Assembly: GCF_900104585.1 (NCBI RefSeq)
Contig: NZ_FNVX01000004.1
Location: forward strand, 992,001 to 1,056,000
Reading direction: 5' to 3'
DNA from: Bacteroides ihuae
Lineage (GTDB): Bacteria > Bacteroidota > Bacteroidia > Bacteroidales > Bacteroidaceae
DNA length: 64,000 bases
In this document: piece after piece, positions 54,781-62,414 of the stretch
Layout: the number at the start of each line of letters is the position of its first letter
Position numbering within the stretch: the stretch's first letter is position 1
Notes under the pieces: generated by a model
Told to the model about the DNA's origin: nothing
Database searches by the model: none
The model's input: only the letters and a program-made list of their open reading frames with translations
Program-made: the position numbers and the translations under genes

Positions 54781-54788
54781 TATTTTTG
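54781..54788 (+). promoter_or_regulatory. -7 box of lysS
   Basis: TATTTTTG fits TAnnTTTG and lies 29 bp before the ATG at 54818. A clear -33 box is not present. Confidence 0.45.
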
Positions 54789-54817
54789 CCTCCGAATATC
54801 GAGTTAATACGTAACAA

Positions 54818-56554
54818 ATGAATATATTAGAATTAAGTGAACAGGAAATCATCCGACGCAATAGCTTGAATGAACTCCGTGCAATGGGCATCGAGCCCTA
54901 CCCCGCTGCTGAGTATATAACCAATGCTTTCTCTACTGATATAAAAGCTGAATTTAAAGACGGTGAAGAGGGTGAACCTCGTCAAGTATCTGTTGCAGGG
55001 CGTATAATGAGCCGCCGCGTAATGGGAAAGGCTTCTTTTATTGAACTACAGGACTCTAAAGGTCGCATTCAAGTATACATAACCAGAGATGACATCTGTC
55101 CGGAAGAAAACAAGGACTTATACACCACTGTATTCAAACGCTTGCTCGACTTGGGCGACTTTGTGGGCATCGAAGGATTTGTGTTTAAAACACAAATGGG
55201 TGAAATCAGTATTCACGCCCAAAAGCTTACTGTGCTAAGCAAATCTATCAAACCGCTGCCAACAGTAAAGTATAAGGATGGCATGGTTTTCGATTCATTT
55301 GAAGACCCGGAAATGCGCTATCGCCAACGCTACGTTGACCTAGTGGTTAACGACGGCGTGAAAGAGATCTTTATCAAACGAAATAAGGTTTATTCTTCTA
55401 TGCGTGAATTTTTCAACGCAAGAGAATATATGGAAGTAGAAACTCCTATATTGCAAGCTATCCCCGGTGGAGCAGCCGCAAGACCATTCATGACACATCA
55501 CAATGCCCTTGATATTCCTTTATATCTGCGTATTGCAGACGAGCTATACCTAAAGCGCCTGATTGTAGGTGGATTCGAAGGAGTTTATGAGTTCTCTAAG
55601 AACTTCCGTAACGAAGGTATGGACCGTACACACAATCCTGAGTTTACTTGTATGGAGATATATGTGTCCTACAAAGACTACAACTGGATGATGAACTTCA
55701 CTGAACAGATGCTCGAAAAGATTTGTATGGATGTGAACGGTACCACAGAGGTTACAGTAGGCGACAAATCAATCAGCTTCAAAGCACCTTTCAAACGAGC
55801 AACGATGTTCGAGGCCATTAAAGAGTTTACCGGATACGAATTGTCGGGTAAAAGCGAGGACGAAGTACGTGAAATATGCAAGAAGTTGAATATGGAAATT
55901 AACGAAACAATGGGTAAAGGTAAACTCATTGACGAAATATTTGGCGAGTTCTGCGAAGGCAATTACATCCAACCCACTTTCATCACCGATTATCCTGTGG
56001 AGATGTCTCCGTTGACAAAAAAACATCGTACCAACCCCGAACTGACAGAACGCTTTGAGCTAATGGTGAATGGAAAAGAGTTGTGTAACGCTTATTCAGA
56101 ACTCAATGATCCTATTGATCAGCTGGAACGTTTCCAAGACCAACTCCGCCTAAGTGAAAAGGGAGATGATGAAGCTATGTTTATTGACACAGACTTTGTG
56201 CGTGCCTTGGAATATGGCATGCCTCCTACATCGGGTATGGGTATCGGCATGGACCGCTTGGTGATGTTAATGACAGGACAAACAACGATCCAAGAAGTTC
56301 TCTTCTTCCCACAAATGCGCCCCGAAAAGAGTATAAAAAAGGACTCCACCAGCAAGTATACGGAACTAGGAATAACCGAAGAATGGGTTCCTATTATTCA
56401 AAAGGCCGGATATAACTTGGTAGATGATATGAAAGACGTTAACCCACAGAAACTGCATCAAGACATCTGTGGAGTGAACAAAAAATACAAATTAGAGTTA
56501 GCAAACCCATCGGTGAATGATGTAACCGAATGGATTAAGAGACTTAATTCGTAA
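54818..56554 (+). CDS. lysS: Lysyl-tRNA synthetase, class II
   Basis: A 578-residue class IIb synthetase. It has the N-terminal OB-fold anticodon domain (VAGRIMSRRVMGKASFIELQ), motif 2 (FSKNFRNEGMDRTHNPEFT) and motif 3 (GMGIGMDRLVML). It is about 70 residues longer than E. coli LysS; the extra C-terminal part (STSKYTELGITEEWVPIIQK onward) is shared, as I recall, by Bacteroidota enzymes. It attaches Lys to its tRNA. gpsA starts 4 bp after the stop, so the two are co-transcribed. Confidence 0.96.
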   Translation: MNILELSEQEIIRRNSLNELRAMGIEPYPAAEYITNAFSTDIKAEFKDGEEGEPRQVSVAGRIMSRRVMGKASFIELQDSKGRIQVYITRDDICPEENKDLYTTVFKRLLDLGDFVGIEGFVFKTQMGEISIHAQKLTVLSKSIKPLPTVKYKDGMVFDSFEDPEMRYRQRYVDLVVNDGVKEIFIKRNKVYSSMREFFNAREYMEVETPILQAIPGGAAARPFMTHHNALDIPLYLRIADELYLKRLIVGGFEGVYEFSKNFRNEGMDRTHNPEFTCMEIYVSYKDYNWMMNFTEQMLEKICMDVNGTTEVTVGDKSISFKAPFKRATMFEAIKEFTGYELSGKSEDEVREICKKLNMEINETMGKGKLIDEIFGEFCEGNYIQPTFITDYPVEMSPLTKKHRTNPELTERFELMVNGKELCNAYSELNDPIDQLERFQDQLRLSEKGDDEAMFIDTDFVRALEYGMPPTSGMGIGMDRLVMLMTGQTTIQEVLFFPQMRPEKSIKKDSTSKYTELGITEEWVPIIQKAGYNLVDDMKDVNPQKLHQDICGVNKKYKLELANPSVNDVTEWIKRLNS

Positions 56555-56558
56555 AATA

Positions 56559-57554
56559 ATGAAATTACCCGGCAGGATAGCTATAATGGGAGGAGGAAGT
56601 TGGGCCACGGCCATTGCAAAAATGGTACTGGCGCAAGAAGAATCGATAAATTGGTATATGCGTCGCGACGACCGTATAGCCGACTTCAAAAGGTTGGGCC
56701 ATAATCCAGCTTATTTAACAGGTGTAAAGTTTGACACCAAGCGCATCAACTTTAGTTCTAACATCAATGACGTGGTGAAAGATTCAGATACGCTTGTGTT
56801 TGTCACACCCTCTCCATACCTGAAAACTCACCTAAAGAAACTAAAAACCCGCATAAAAGAAAAGTTCATTATCACGGCCATTAAGGGCATTGTGCCCGAT
56901 GACAATTTGATTGTATCGGAGTACTTCGCCAAAGAGTATGGTGTCCCAGAAGAAAATATTGCCGTTTTAGGTGGCCCATGCCATGCCGAAGAGGTAGCTC
57001 TGGAACGCTTATCTTATCTGACTATTGCTTGTCCAGACAAGGATAAAGCACGCGTATTTGCGCGTAAGTTGGGAAGTAGTTATATCAAAACATCCGTCAG
57101 TGGCGATGTTACCGGTATCGAATACAGTTCTGTGCTAAAGAATGTATATGCTATTGCCGCAGGCATTTGTAGCGGACTAAAGTACGGAGATAACTTTCAG
57201 GCTGTGCTTATATCCAATGCTGTACAAGAGATGAACCGTTTCCTTAATACAGTATACCCTTTGGACAGAAACGTAAACGATTCTGTATATCTGGGGGATT
57301 TGTTGGTTACCAGCTATTCTAATTTCAGCCGTAACCGTACTTTCGGGACAATGATTGGAAAAGGATACTCTGTAAAGAGCGCACAGATTGAAATGGAAAT
57401 GATTGCCGAAGGATACTATGGAACAAAATGTATCAAGGAGTTAAATAAACATCACCATGTAAACATGCCGATACTTGATGCTGTTTATAACATACTATAC
57501 GAACGTATTTCACCTATGATAGAGATTAAATTGCTCACGGACTCGTTCAGATAA
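56559..57554 (+). CDS. gpsA: NAD(P)-dependent glycerol-3-phosphate dehydrogenase
   Basis: A 331-residue GpsA with the Rossmann motif MGGGSWATAIAKMV (10-23), ITAIKGI, the catalytic region GGPCHAEEV and TGIEYSSVLKNVYAIAAG with the conserved Lys. It reduces dihydroxyacetone phosphate to glycerol-3-phosphate for phospholipid synthesis. It lies between lysS and pgi on the same strand. Confidence 0.95.
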   Translation: MKLPGRIAIMGGGSWATAIAKMVLAQEESINWYMRRDDRIADFKRLGHNPAYLTGVKFDTKRINFSSNINDVVKDSDTLVFVTPSPYLKTHLKKLKTRIKEKFIITAIKGIVPDDNLIVSEYFAKEYGVPEENIAVLGGPCHAEEVALERLSYLTIACPDKDKARVFARKLGSSYIKTSVSGDVTGIEYSSVLKNVYAIAAGICSGLKYGDNFQAVLISNAVQEMNRFLNTVYPLDRNVNDSVYLGDLLVTSYSNFSRNRTFGTMIGKGYSVKSAQIEMEMIAEGYYGTKCIKELNKHHHVNMPILDAVYNILYERISPMIEIKLLTDSFR

Positions 57555-57636
57555 TCTTTAAAAACCTTTTCTGCACATGCTGCCTGAGCAATAAAGGATT
57601 AAGCAATCAATTACAAACCCTTTAAACAAAAAATAT

Positions 57637-58974
57637 ATGATTAGTTTGAATATTGAAAAGACTGCTGGATGCATTTCCAAAGAAAAGGTTTTCGCCTACG
57701 AGGCTTTGGCTAAAGATGCGCAGAAAGCATTAGAAAATGGAACTGGACTAGGTAACGATTTTCTGGGATGGCTTCACTTGCCTTCTTCTATCAGCAAAGA
57801 ACATTTGGCTGACATAAAAGCCACTGCTCAAACGCTTAGAGAAAACTGCGATATAGTGATCGTAGCAGGAATTGGTGGTAGTTACCTTGGTGCGCGTGCG
57901 GTGATCGAAGCGTTATCCAACAGCTTTACTTGGCTGCAAGATAAGAAGACAGCGCCTGCGATCGTCTATGCCGGCCATAACATTGGAGAAGATTATCTAT
58001 ATGAACTGACCGAGTTCTTGAAAGATAAGAAGTTTGGGCTCATAAATATATCAAAATCGGGTACTACTACTGAAACAGCTCTTGCATTCCGCCTACTAAA
58101 GAAGCAATGCGAGCAACAACGCGGTAAGGAAATGGCTAAAAAAGTAATCGTGGCCATTACGGATGCAAAGAAAGGTGCTGCCCGCATCACTGCAGACAAA
58201 GAGGGATACAAATCATTCATTATCCCCGACAATGTTGGCGGACGTTTTTCTGTACTTACTCCTGTAGGTTTACTGCCTATTGCCGTAGCCGGATTTGATA
58301 TAGAAAATTTGGTTACCGGTGCTTCCGACATGGAGAAAACTTGCGGTTTAGATGTCCCATTTGCCGAGAATCCTGCTGCTATTTACGCTGCTACCCGCAA
58401 CGAACTATACAAGAACGGAAAGAAAATTGAGATACTTGTTAATTTCAACCCAAAGCTGCACTACGTAAGTGAATGGTGGAAACAACTATACGGAGAATCA
58501 GAAGGAAAAGAGAATAAAGGTATCTTCCCTGCGGCTGTTGACTTCTCGACTGACCTTCACTCAATGGGACAGTGGATTCAGGAAGGCGAACGTACCATCT
58601 ATGAGACAGTAATCTCTGTTGAAAAACCAAATCATACGATGCTAGTTCCTTCGGATGAAGCAAACTTGGACGGATTGAACTTCTTAGCTGGCAAACGAGT
58701 AGATGAAGTGAACAAAATGGCTGAGCTTGGTACCCAATTAGCTCACGTAGATGGAGATGTACCTAACATACGTATCGTGATTCCTGAACTAAGTGAATAT
58801 TACATCGGTCAGTTACTTTATTTCTTTGAAATAGCTTGTGGCATTAGCGGTTACATTTTGGGAGTGAACCCATTCAACCAACCTGGTGTGGAAGCTTACA
58901 AAAAGAATATGTTTGCATTGCTGAACAAACCCGGATATGAGGAAGAATCTAAAGCAATTCAGTCAAAACTTTAA
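57637..58974 (+). CDS. pgi: Glucose-6-phosphate isomerase
   Basis: A 445-residue isomerase of the short bacterial type. Motifs: [63 protein letters not shown] and [20 protein letters not shown]. It links glucose-6-phosphate and fructose-6-phosphate, so it also serves the fructose released by the fructan locus. Small-RNA copy C lies 70 bp downstream. Confidence 0.96.
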   Translation: MISLNIEKTAGCISKEKVFAYEALAKDAQKALENGTGLGNDFLGWLHLPSSISKEHLADIKATAQTLRENCDIVIVAGIGGSYLGARAVIEALSNSFTWLQDKKTAPAIVYAGHNIGEDYLYELTEFLKDKKFGLINISKSGTTTETALAFRLLKKQCEQQRGKEMAKKVIVAITDAKKGAARITADKEGYKSFIIPDNVGGRFSVLTPVGLLPIAVAGFDIENLVTGASDMEKTCGLDVPFAENPAAIYAATRNELYKNGKKIEILVNFNPKLHYVSEWWKQLYGESEGKENKGIFPAAVDFSTDLHSMGQWIQEGERTIYETVISVEKPNHTMLVPSDEANLDGLNFLAGKRVDEVNKMAELGTQLAHVDGDVPNIRIVIPELSEYYIGQLLYFFEIACGISGYILGVNPFNQPGVEAYKKNMFALLNKPGYEEESKAIQSKL

Positions 58975-59044
58975 TTAGCTGAATAAAATAGCCGATTCAC
59001 ACACAGAGATATGAGAAGAATATGAGTTCTTTTTGTCGCAAGGC

Positions 59045-59075
59045 TTGACTTTGGCTAGTAAATGTATTATCTTTG
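59045..59075 (+). promoter_or_regulatory. Promoter of small-RNA copy C
   Basis: TTG at 59045-59047 and TATCTTTG at 59068-59075 are 20 bp apart, identical in layout to copy B. Confidence 0.7.
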
Positions 59076-59081
59076 TTAGAG

Positions 59082-59148
59082 TAATCATAAAGTATATTCA
59101 GATTAAAATACGATAAAAGGAAGAAGTTTAGACTTCTTCCTTTTTTTT
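59082..59148 (+). ncRNA. Small RNA candidate, copy C
   Basis: The transcript would begin near TAATCATAAAGT (59082-59093). Hairpin 1 pairs GTATATT (59092-59098) with AAAATAC (59105-59111), one A-A mismatch, loop CAGATT. The terminator pairs AAAAGGAAGAAGT (59115-59127) with ACTTCTTCCTTTT (59132-59144), loop TTAG, ending in eight T. The terminator stem differs in sequence from copy B but keeps perfect pairing, so structure rather than sequence is conserved there. It is followed by the ACGGTT array. The short frames across 59147-59510 have no visible protein signature. Confidence 0.72.
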
Positions 59149-59192
59149 GCACTTACACCAAAATTCAACCAATAAAAAACCTTTTTTAAGTA

Positions 59193-59284
59193 AAAAGACG
59201 GTTTCATTTCCACAAAAAGACAGTTATGTTTGGCCAACTGCACGGTTGAGTTTCTTCAAAAGACGGTTTCTCTTCGCTCAACAC
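59193..59284 (+). repeat. Array of four ACGGTT-type motifs with 21-22 bp period
   Basis: ACGGTT (one copy ACAGTT) occurs at 59198, 59220, 59242 and 59263, each within a related 22-bp unit such as AAAAAGACGGTTTCATTTCC. The third and fourth units (CTGCACGGTTG and AAAGACGGTT) correspond to the second and third units of the array at 35206-35254. The first motif lies 50 bp behind the copy C terminator. The remainder of the gap up to 59488 shows nothing recognisable. Confidence 0.65.
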
Positions 59285-59488
59285 ATCATGGGTTATCAAG
59301 TAAATGTGCATTTCTACTCTAAAACGTTCTATTCCGCTAATAATCTATAAACATGCTATTGACAAGAATGAGCTCACAGAACATAACTTGTCCACATTAA
59401 CAAACAATACAGTTCTCAGCTTTTCAGACGATGCCATGTTTCTTTTTCTAAACCATAAAGAATTAGCTTTCATTTATCGGGTAATTCG

Positions 59489-59496
59489 TATCTTTG
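59489..59496 (+). promoter_or_regulatory. -7 box of the HAD hydrolase gene
   Basis: TATCTTTG fits TAnnTTTG, 23 bp before the ATG at 59520. No -33 box is seen. Confidence 0.5.
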
Positions 59497-59519
59497 CAAC
59501 TCACCAATAAGTCTTTAAT

Positions 59520-60251
59520 ATGTTTCAAAAAGCAATCAGTCAATATCTGGCTAAGCATCATTATAGCAGCATACAACTGCGTTCCGTTCTTTTCGATATG
59601 GATGGAGTATTATTCAACTCCATGCCTTACCATGCCGATGCATGGCATAAAGTAATGGTTGCCCGTGGATTGCATCTAAGCAAAGAAGAGGCCTATCTCC
59701 ACGAAGGGCGAACCGGTGCGGGAACAATCAATATTGTATGCCGCCGCCAATGCGGACGCGAGGCAACTCCCGAAGAGATAGAGGCTATTTATAATGAAAA
59801 AACCATAGAGTTCAATAAGCATCCTTTGGCCGAACGCATGAGCGGTGCATGGGAAGTACTTAAAAAAGTAAAAGAAGCCGAGATCGTTCCCACAGTTGTG
59901 ACAGGCTCAGGACAAAGTACACTACTGAATAGATTGGAAGAAAACTTCCCGGGGATGTTTCGCCCCGAACTTATGGTAACTGCTTTTGACGTGAAATATG
60001 GGAAGCCTCATCCAGAACCTTACCTTATGGCATTGGAAAAAGGAGGCTTGAAAGCAAATGAAGCTATCGTTGTAGAGAATGCTCCGCTTGGAGTAGAATC
60101 TGGCGTTGCAGCCGGTATCTTCACTATAGCAGTTAATACCGGGCCACTTGATCCGCAAGTATTGCTTGATGCCGGAGCCAACCTATTATTCCCGTCTATG
60201 CAAAGTTTCTGCGATGCGTGGGATAAACTGGCTATAGCGCTGAAAAGATAG
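59520..60251 (+). CDS. HAD-superfamily hydrolase, beta-phosphoglucomutase-like
   Basis: A 243-residue HAD phosphatase. Motif I is FDMDGVLFNS (25-34; nucleophile Asp26, acid/base Asp28), motif II VTGSG, motif III Lys in KYGKPHPEPY and motif IV ENAPLGVESGVAAG. The helical C1 cap between residues 35 and 100 is of the beta-phosphoglucomutase type. Sugar-phosphate phosphatase or mutase activity is likely, the exact substrate unknown. Confidence 0.9.
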   Translation: MFQKAISQYLAKHHYSSIQLRSVLFDMDGVLFNSMPYHADAWHKVMVARGLHLSKEEAYLHEGRTGAGTINIVCRRQCGREATPEEIEAIYNEKTIEFNKHPLAERMSGAWEVLKKVKEAEIVPTVVTGSGQSTLLNRLEENFPGMFRPELMVTAFDVKYGKPHPEPYLMALEKGGLKANEAIVVENAPLGVESGVAAGIFTIAVNTGPLDPQVLLDAGANLLFPSMQSFCDAWDKLAIALKR

Positions 60252-60328
60252 ACAAGAATGTTTAAAATTAAAAAGGCATTACCAATTACTCGGTAAATGC
60301 CTTTTTATAAGTCTAAATACGTTTATCG

Positions 60329-60401
60329 TGACCTGGGTGGGACTCAAACCCACGACCTTCAGAACCGGAATCTGACGCTCTATTCACTAAGCTACCAAGC
60401 C
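60329..60401 (-). tRNA. tRNA-Arg (anticodon CCG)
   Basis: The 73-nt minus-strand sequence folds into a cloverleaf: acceptor GGCTTGG with CCAGGTC (two G-T pairs), discriminator A, D-arm GCTT/GAGC with one wobble, anticodon stem CAGA/TCTG with loop TTCCGGT (anticodon CCG, reading CGG, Arg) and T-stem GTGGG/CCCAC. CCA is not encoded. Two normally invariant bases differ: the D-loop reads AGTGAAT (A at position 19) and the T-loop TTTGAGT (T at position 56), so the usual G19-C56 pair would be A19-U56. Confidence 0.92.
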
Positions 60402-60577
60402 AAAGCGACGCAAAAGTAGAAAAAAACTGTGCATTCTCCTAATGATTAAGCCTTTTTTGTCTGTTGCGCAGATAGAAACAAGAAAATAGAAATGTTATTT
60501 TGACACAAAGAAGACGAATAAAGAGTCAAATAGCAAACAAATCAAGTCAACAACGAAGCAATTATAAATATTATTTC

Positions 60578-60585
60578 TATCTTTG
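60578..60585 (+). promoter_or_regulatory. -7 box that fixes the asnA start
   Basis: TATCTTTG lies 25 bp before the ATG at 60611. The frame is open far upstream, but transcription from here supports the ATG at 60611. Confidence 0.5.
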
Positions 60586-60610
60586 CCAACAACCAACTAA
60601 CAATAAACTT

Positions 60611-61648
60611 ATGAGTTATCTAATAAAACCGGAGAATTACAAGCCACTACTTGATTTAAAACAAACCGAGCTAGGTATTAAACAAATCAAAGATTTTTTC
60701 CAGATGAACTTATCCTCAGAATTACGTTTACGCCGTGTTACAGCACCGCTCTTTGTTCTGAAGGGAATGGGTATCAACGATGATCTAAATGGAGTAGAAC
60801 GAGCTGTTTCATTCCCCATTAAAGATTTGAATGACGCCCAAGCAGAAGTTGTTCATTCCTTAGCTAAATGGAAAAGAATGACACTAGCCGATTACCACAT
60901 CGAACCGGGATATGGCATCTACACAGATATGAATGCCATCCGTTCGGACGAAGAACTAGGCAACATCCATTCGCTCTATGTAGACCAATGGGACTGGGAA
61001 AGAGTGATTACTCGTGAAGATCGGAACATCAGTTTCCTGAAAGAAATTGTAAGCCGCATCTATGCCGCTATGATTCGCACAGAGTACATGGTATACGAAA
61101 TGTATCCTCAAATTAAACCTTGCTTACCTCAAAAGCTACATTTTATTCATGCCGAAGAACTTAGGCAGCTATATCCTGATATAGAACCAAAGGACAGAGA
61201 GAATATTATCACAAAGAAATATGGCGCTGTATTTATCATTGGTATAGGCGGTAAGTTGAGTGATGGCAAGAAACATGACGGACGCGCTCCCGATTATGAT
61301 GACTACAGCAGTATTAGCGACGGTGGACTCCCCGGACTAAACGGAGACCTTTTATTATGGAATGAAGTGTTGCAACGTGCCATCGAACTTTCTTCTATGG
61401 GTATACGTGTAGATAAAGAAGCCCTACAAAGACAGTTGAAAGAAGAAGGAGAAGAGAAAAGATTAGAGCTTTACTTCCACAAACGATTGATGAATGATAC
61501 ACTTCCTCTCTCTATCGGCGGAGGAATCGGGCAATCACGCTTATGCATGTACTATTTGCGCAAAGCACATATTGGAGAAATACAAGCCAGCATCTGGCCA
61601 GACGAGATGAGAAAAGAGTGCGAAAGTCTGAACATGACTTTAATCTAA
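60611..61648 (+). CDS. asnA: Aspartate-ammonia ligase (AsnA-type asparagine synthetase)
   Basis: From the ATG at 60611 (MSYLIKPENYKPLLDLKQTE) the protein has 345 residues, the usual AsnA length. It is related to class II aspartyl-tRNA synthetases: FFQMNLSSELRLRRVTAPLF, LAKWKRMTLADYHIEPGYGI, LHSLYVDQWDWE-type substrate loop and the closing SIGGGIGQSRLCMYYLRKAH. It makes asparagine from aspartate and ammonia with ATP, fitting an ammonia-assimilating gut anaerobe. ung follows after 11 bp and probably shares the transcript. Confidence 0.95.
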   Translation: MSYLIKPENYKPLLDLKQTELGIKQIKDFFQMNLSSELRLRRVTAPLFVLKGMGINDDLNGVERAVSFPIKDLNDAQAEVVHSLAKWKRMTLADYHIEPGYGIYTDMNAIRSDEELGNIHSLYVDQWDWERVITREDRNISFLKEIVSRIYAAMIRTEYMVYEMYPQIKPCLPQKLHFIHAEELRQLYPDIEPKDRENIITKKYGAVFIIGIGGKLSDGKKHDGRAPDYDDYSSISDGGLPGLNGDLLLWNEVLQRAIELSSMGIRVDKEALQRQLKEEGEEKRLELYFHKRLMNDTLPLSIGGGIGQSRLCMYYLRKAHIGEIQASIWPDEMRKECESLNMTLI

Positions 61649-61659
61649 ATGAGTAATAA

Positions 61660-62325
61660 ATGATGAATGTTCAGATAGAAGAAAGTTGGAAGAAGCACTT
61701 ACAACCTGAATTTGAGAAAGATTATTTTCAAAACCTTACGGAGTTCGTGAAAGATGAATATTCCCACTCTCAAATATTCCCTCCGGGCAAACTAATATTC
61801 AACGCGTTCAACCTATGCCCATTCGATAAAGTGAAAGTGGTCATTATTGGGCAAGACCCATACCATGGCCCCGGACAAGCACACGGGCTTTGTTTTTCAG
61901 TAAACGATGGAGTTCGATTTCCACCATCACTGATGAATATATTTAAAGAAATCAAAAGTGATTTAGGAACAGATGCACCTTCTTCAGGCAATCTTACCCG
62001 ATGGGCAGAGCAAGGAATTTTATTACTAAACGCTACTCTTACTGTACGTGCACATCAAGCAGGTTCACATCAGAATAAAGGATGGGAAAGTTTTACTGAT
62101 GCAGCCATCAAAGCCTTAGCAGAAGAACGGGAACATTTGGTATTCATACTCTGGGGAGCTTATGCGCAAAAGAAAGGAGCTTTCATTGATCGAAGCAAAC
62201 ATCTGGTTCTCAGCTCTGCGCACCCTTCTCCTTTTTCTGCCTACAATGGATTCTTTGGAAACAAACATTTTAGCAAAACAAATGAGTATCTTAAAGTTCA
62301 CGAAGAAACAGAAATAGCATGGTGA
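61660..62325 (+). CDS. ung: Uracil-DNA glycosylase, family 1
   Basis: A 221-residue Ung. The water-activating loop GQDPYHGPGQAHG (64-76, Asp66, His69), the uracil-binding Phe in LCFSV, LLLNATLTVRAHQAGSHQNK and the Leu-intercalation loop HPSPFSAYNGFFG are all canonical. It removes uracil from DNA. The start is the ATG at 61660 or the next codon (MMN). A strong terminator follows. Confidence 0.97.
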   Translation: MMNVQIEESWKKHLQPEFEKDYFQNLTEFVKDEYSHSQIFPPGKLIFNAFNLCPFDKVKVVIIGQDPYHGPGQAHGLCFSVNDGVRFPPSLMNIFKEIKSDLGTDAPSSGNLTRWAEQGILLLNATLTVRAHQAGSHQNKGWESFTDAAIKALAEEREHLVFILWGAYAQKKGAFIDRSKHLVLSSAHPSPFSAYNGFFGNKHFSKTNEYLKVHEETEIAW

Positions 62326-62345
62326 CACATTAAAGGTAACAATAC

Positions 62346-62397
62346 AAAATAGCCCCGGTACAACAATCAATTAAGATTTTGGTACCGGGGCTATTTT
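62346..62397. terminator. Bidirectional terminator between ung and the LptD-like gene
   Basis: AAAATAGCCCCGGTAC (62346-62361) is exactly complementary to 62382-62397, a 16-bp GC-rich stem flanked by A and T runs, which suits termination in both directions between convergent genes. Confidence 0.9.
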
Positions 62398-62414
62398 AGA
62401 TCATTCTATCTAGG

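Noticed and set aside
59147-59510. Two overlapping plus-strand frames after small-RNA copy C
   Set aside because: The first lies across the terminator T-run and the ACGGTT array, whose 22-bp period is incompatible with coding; the second has no start signal.
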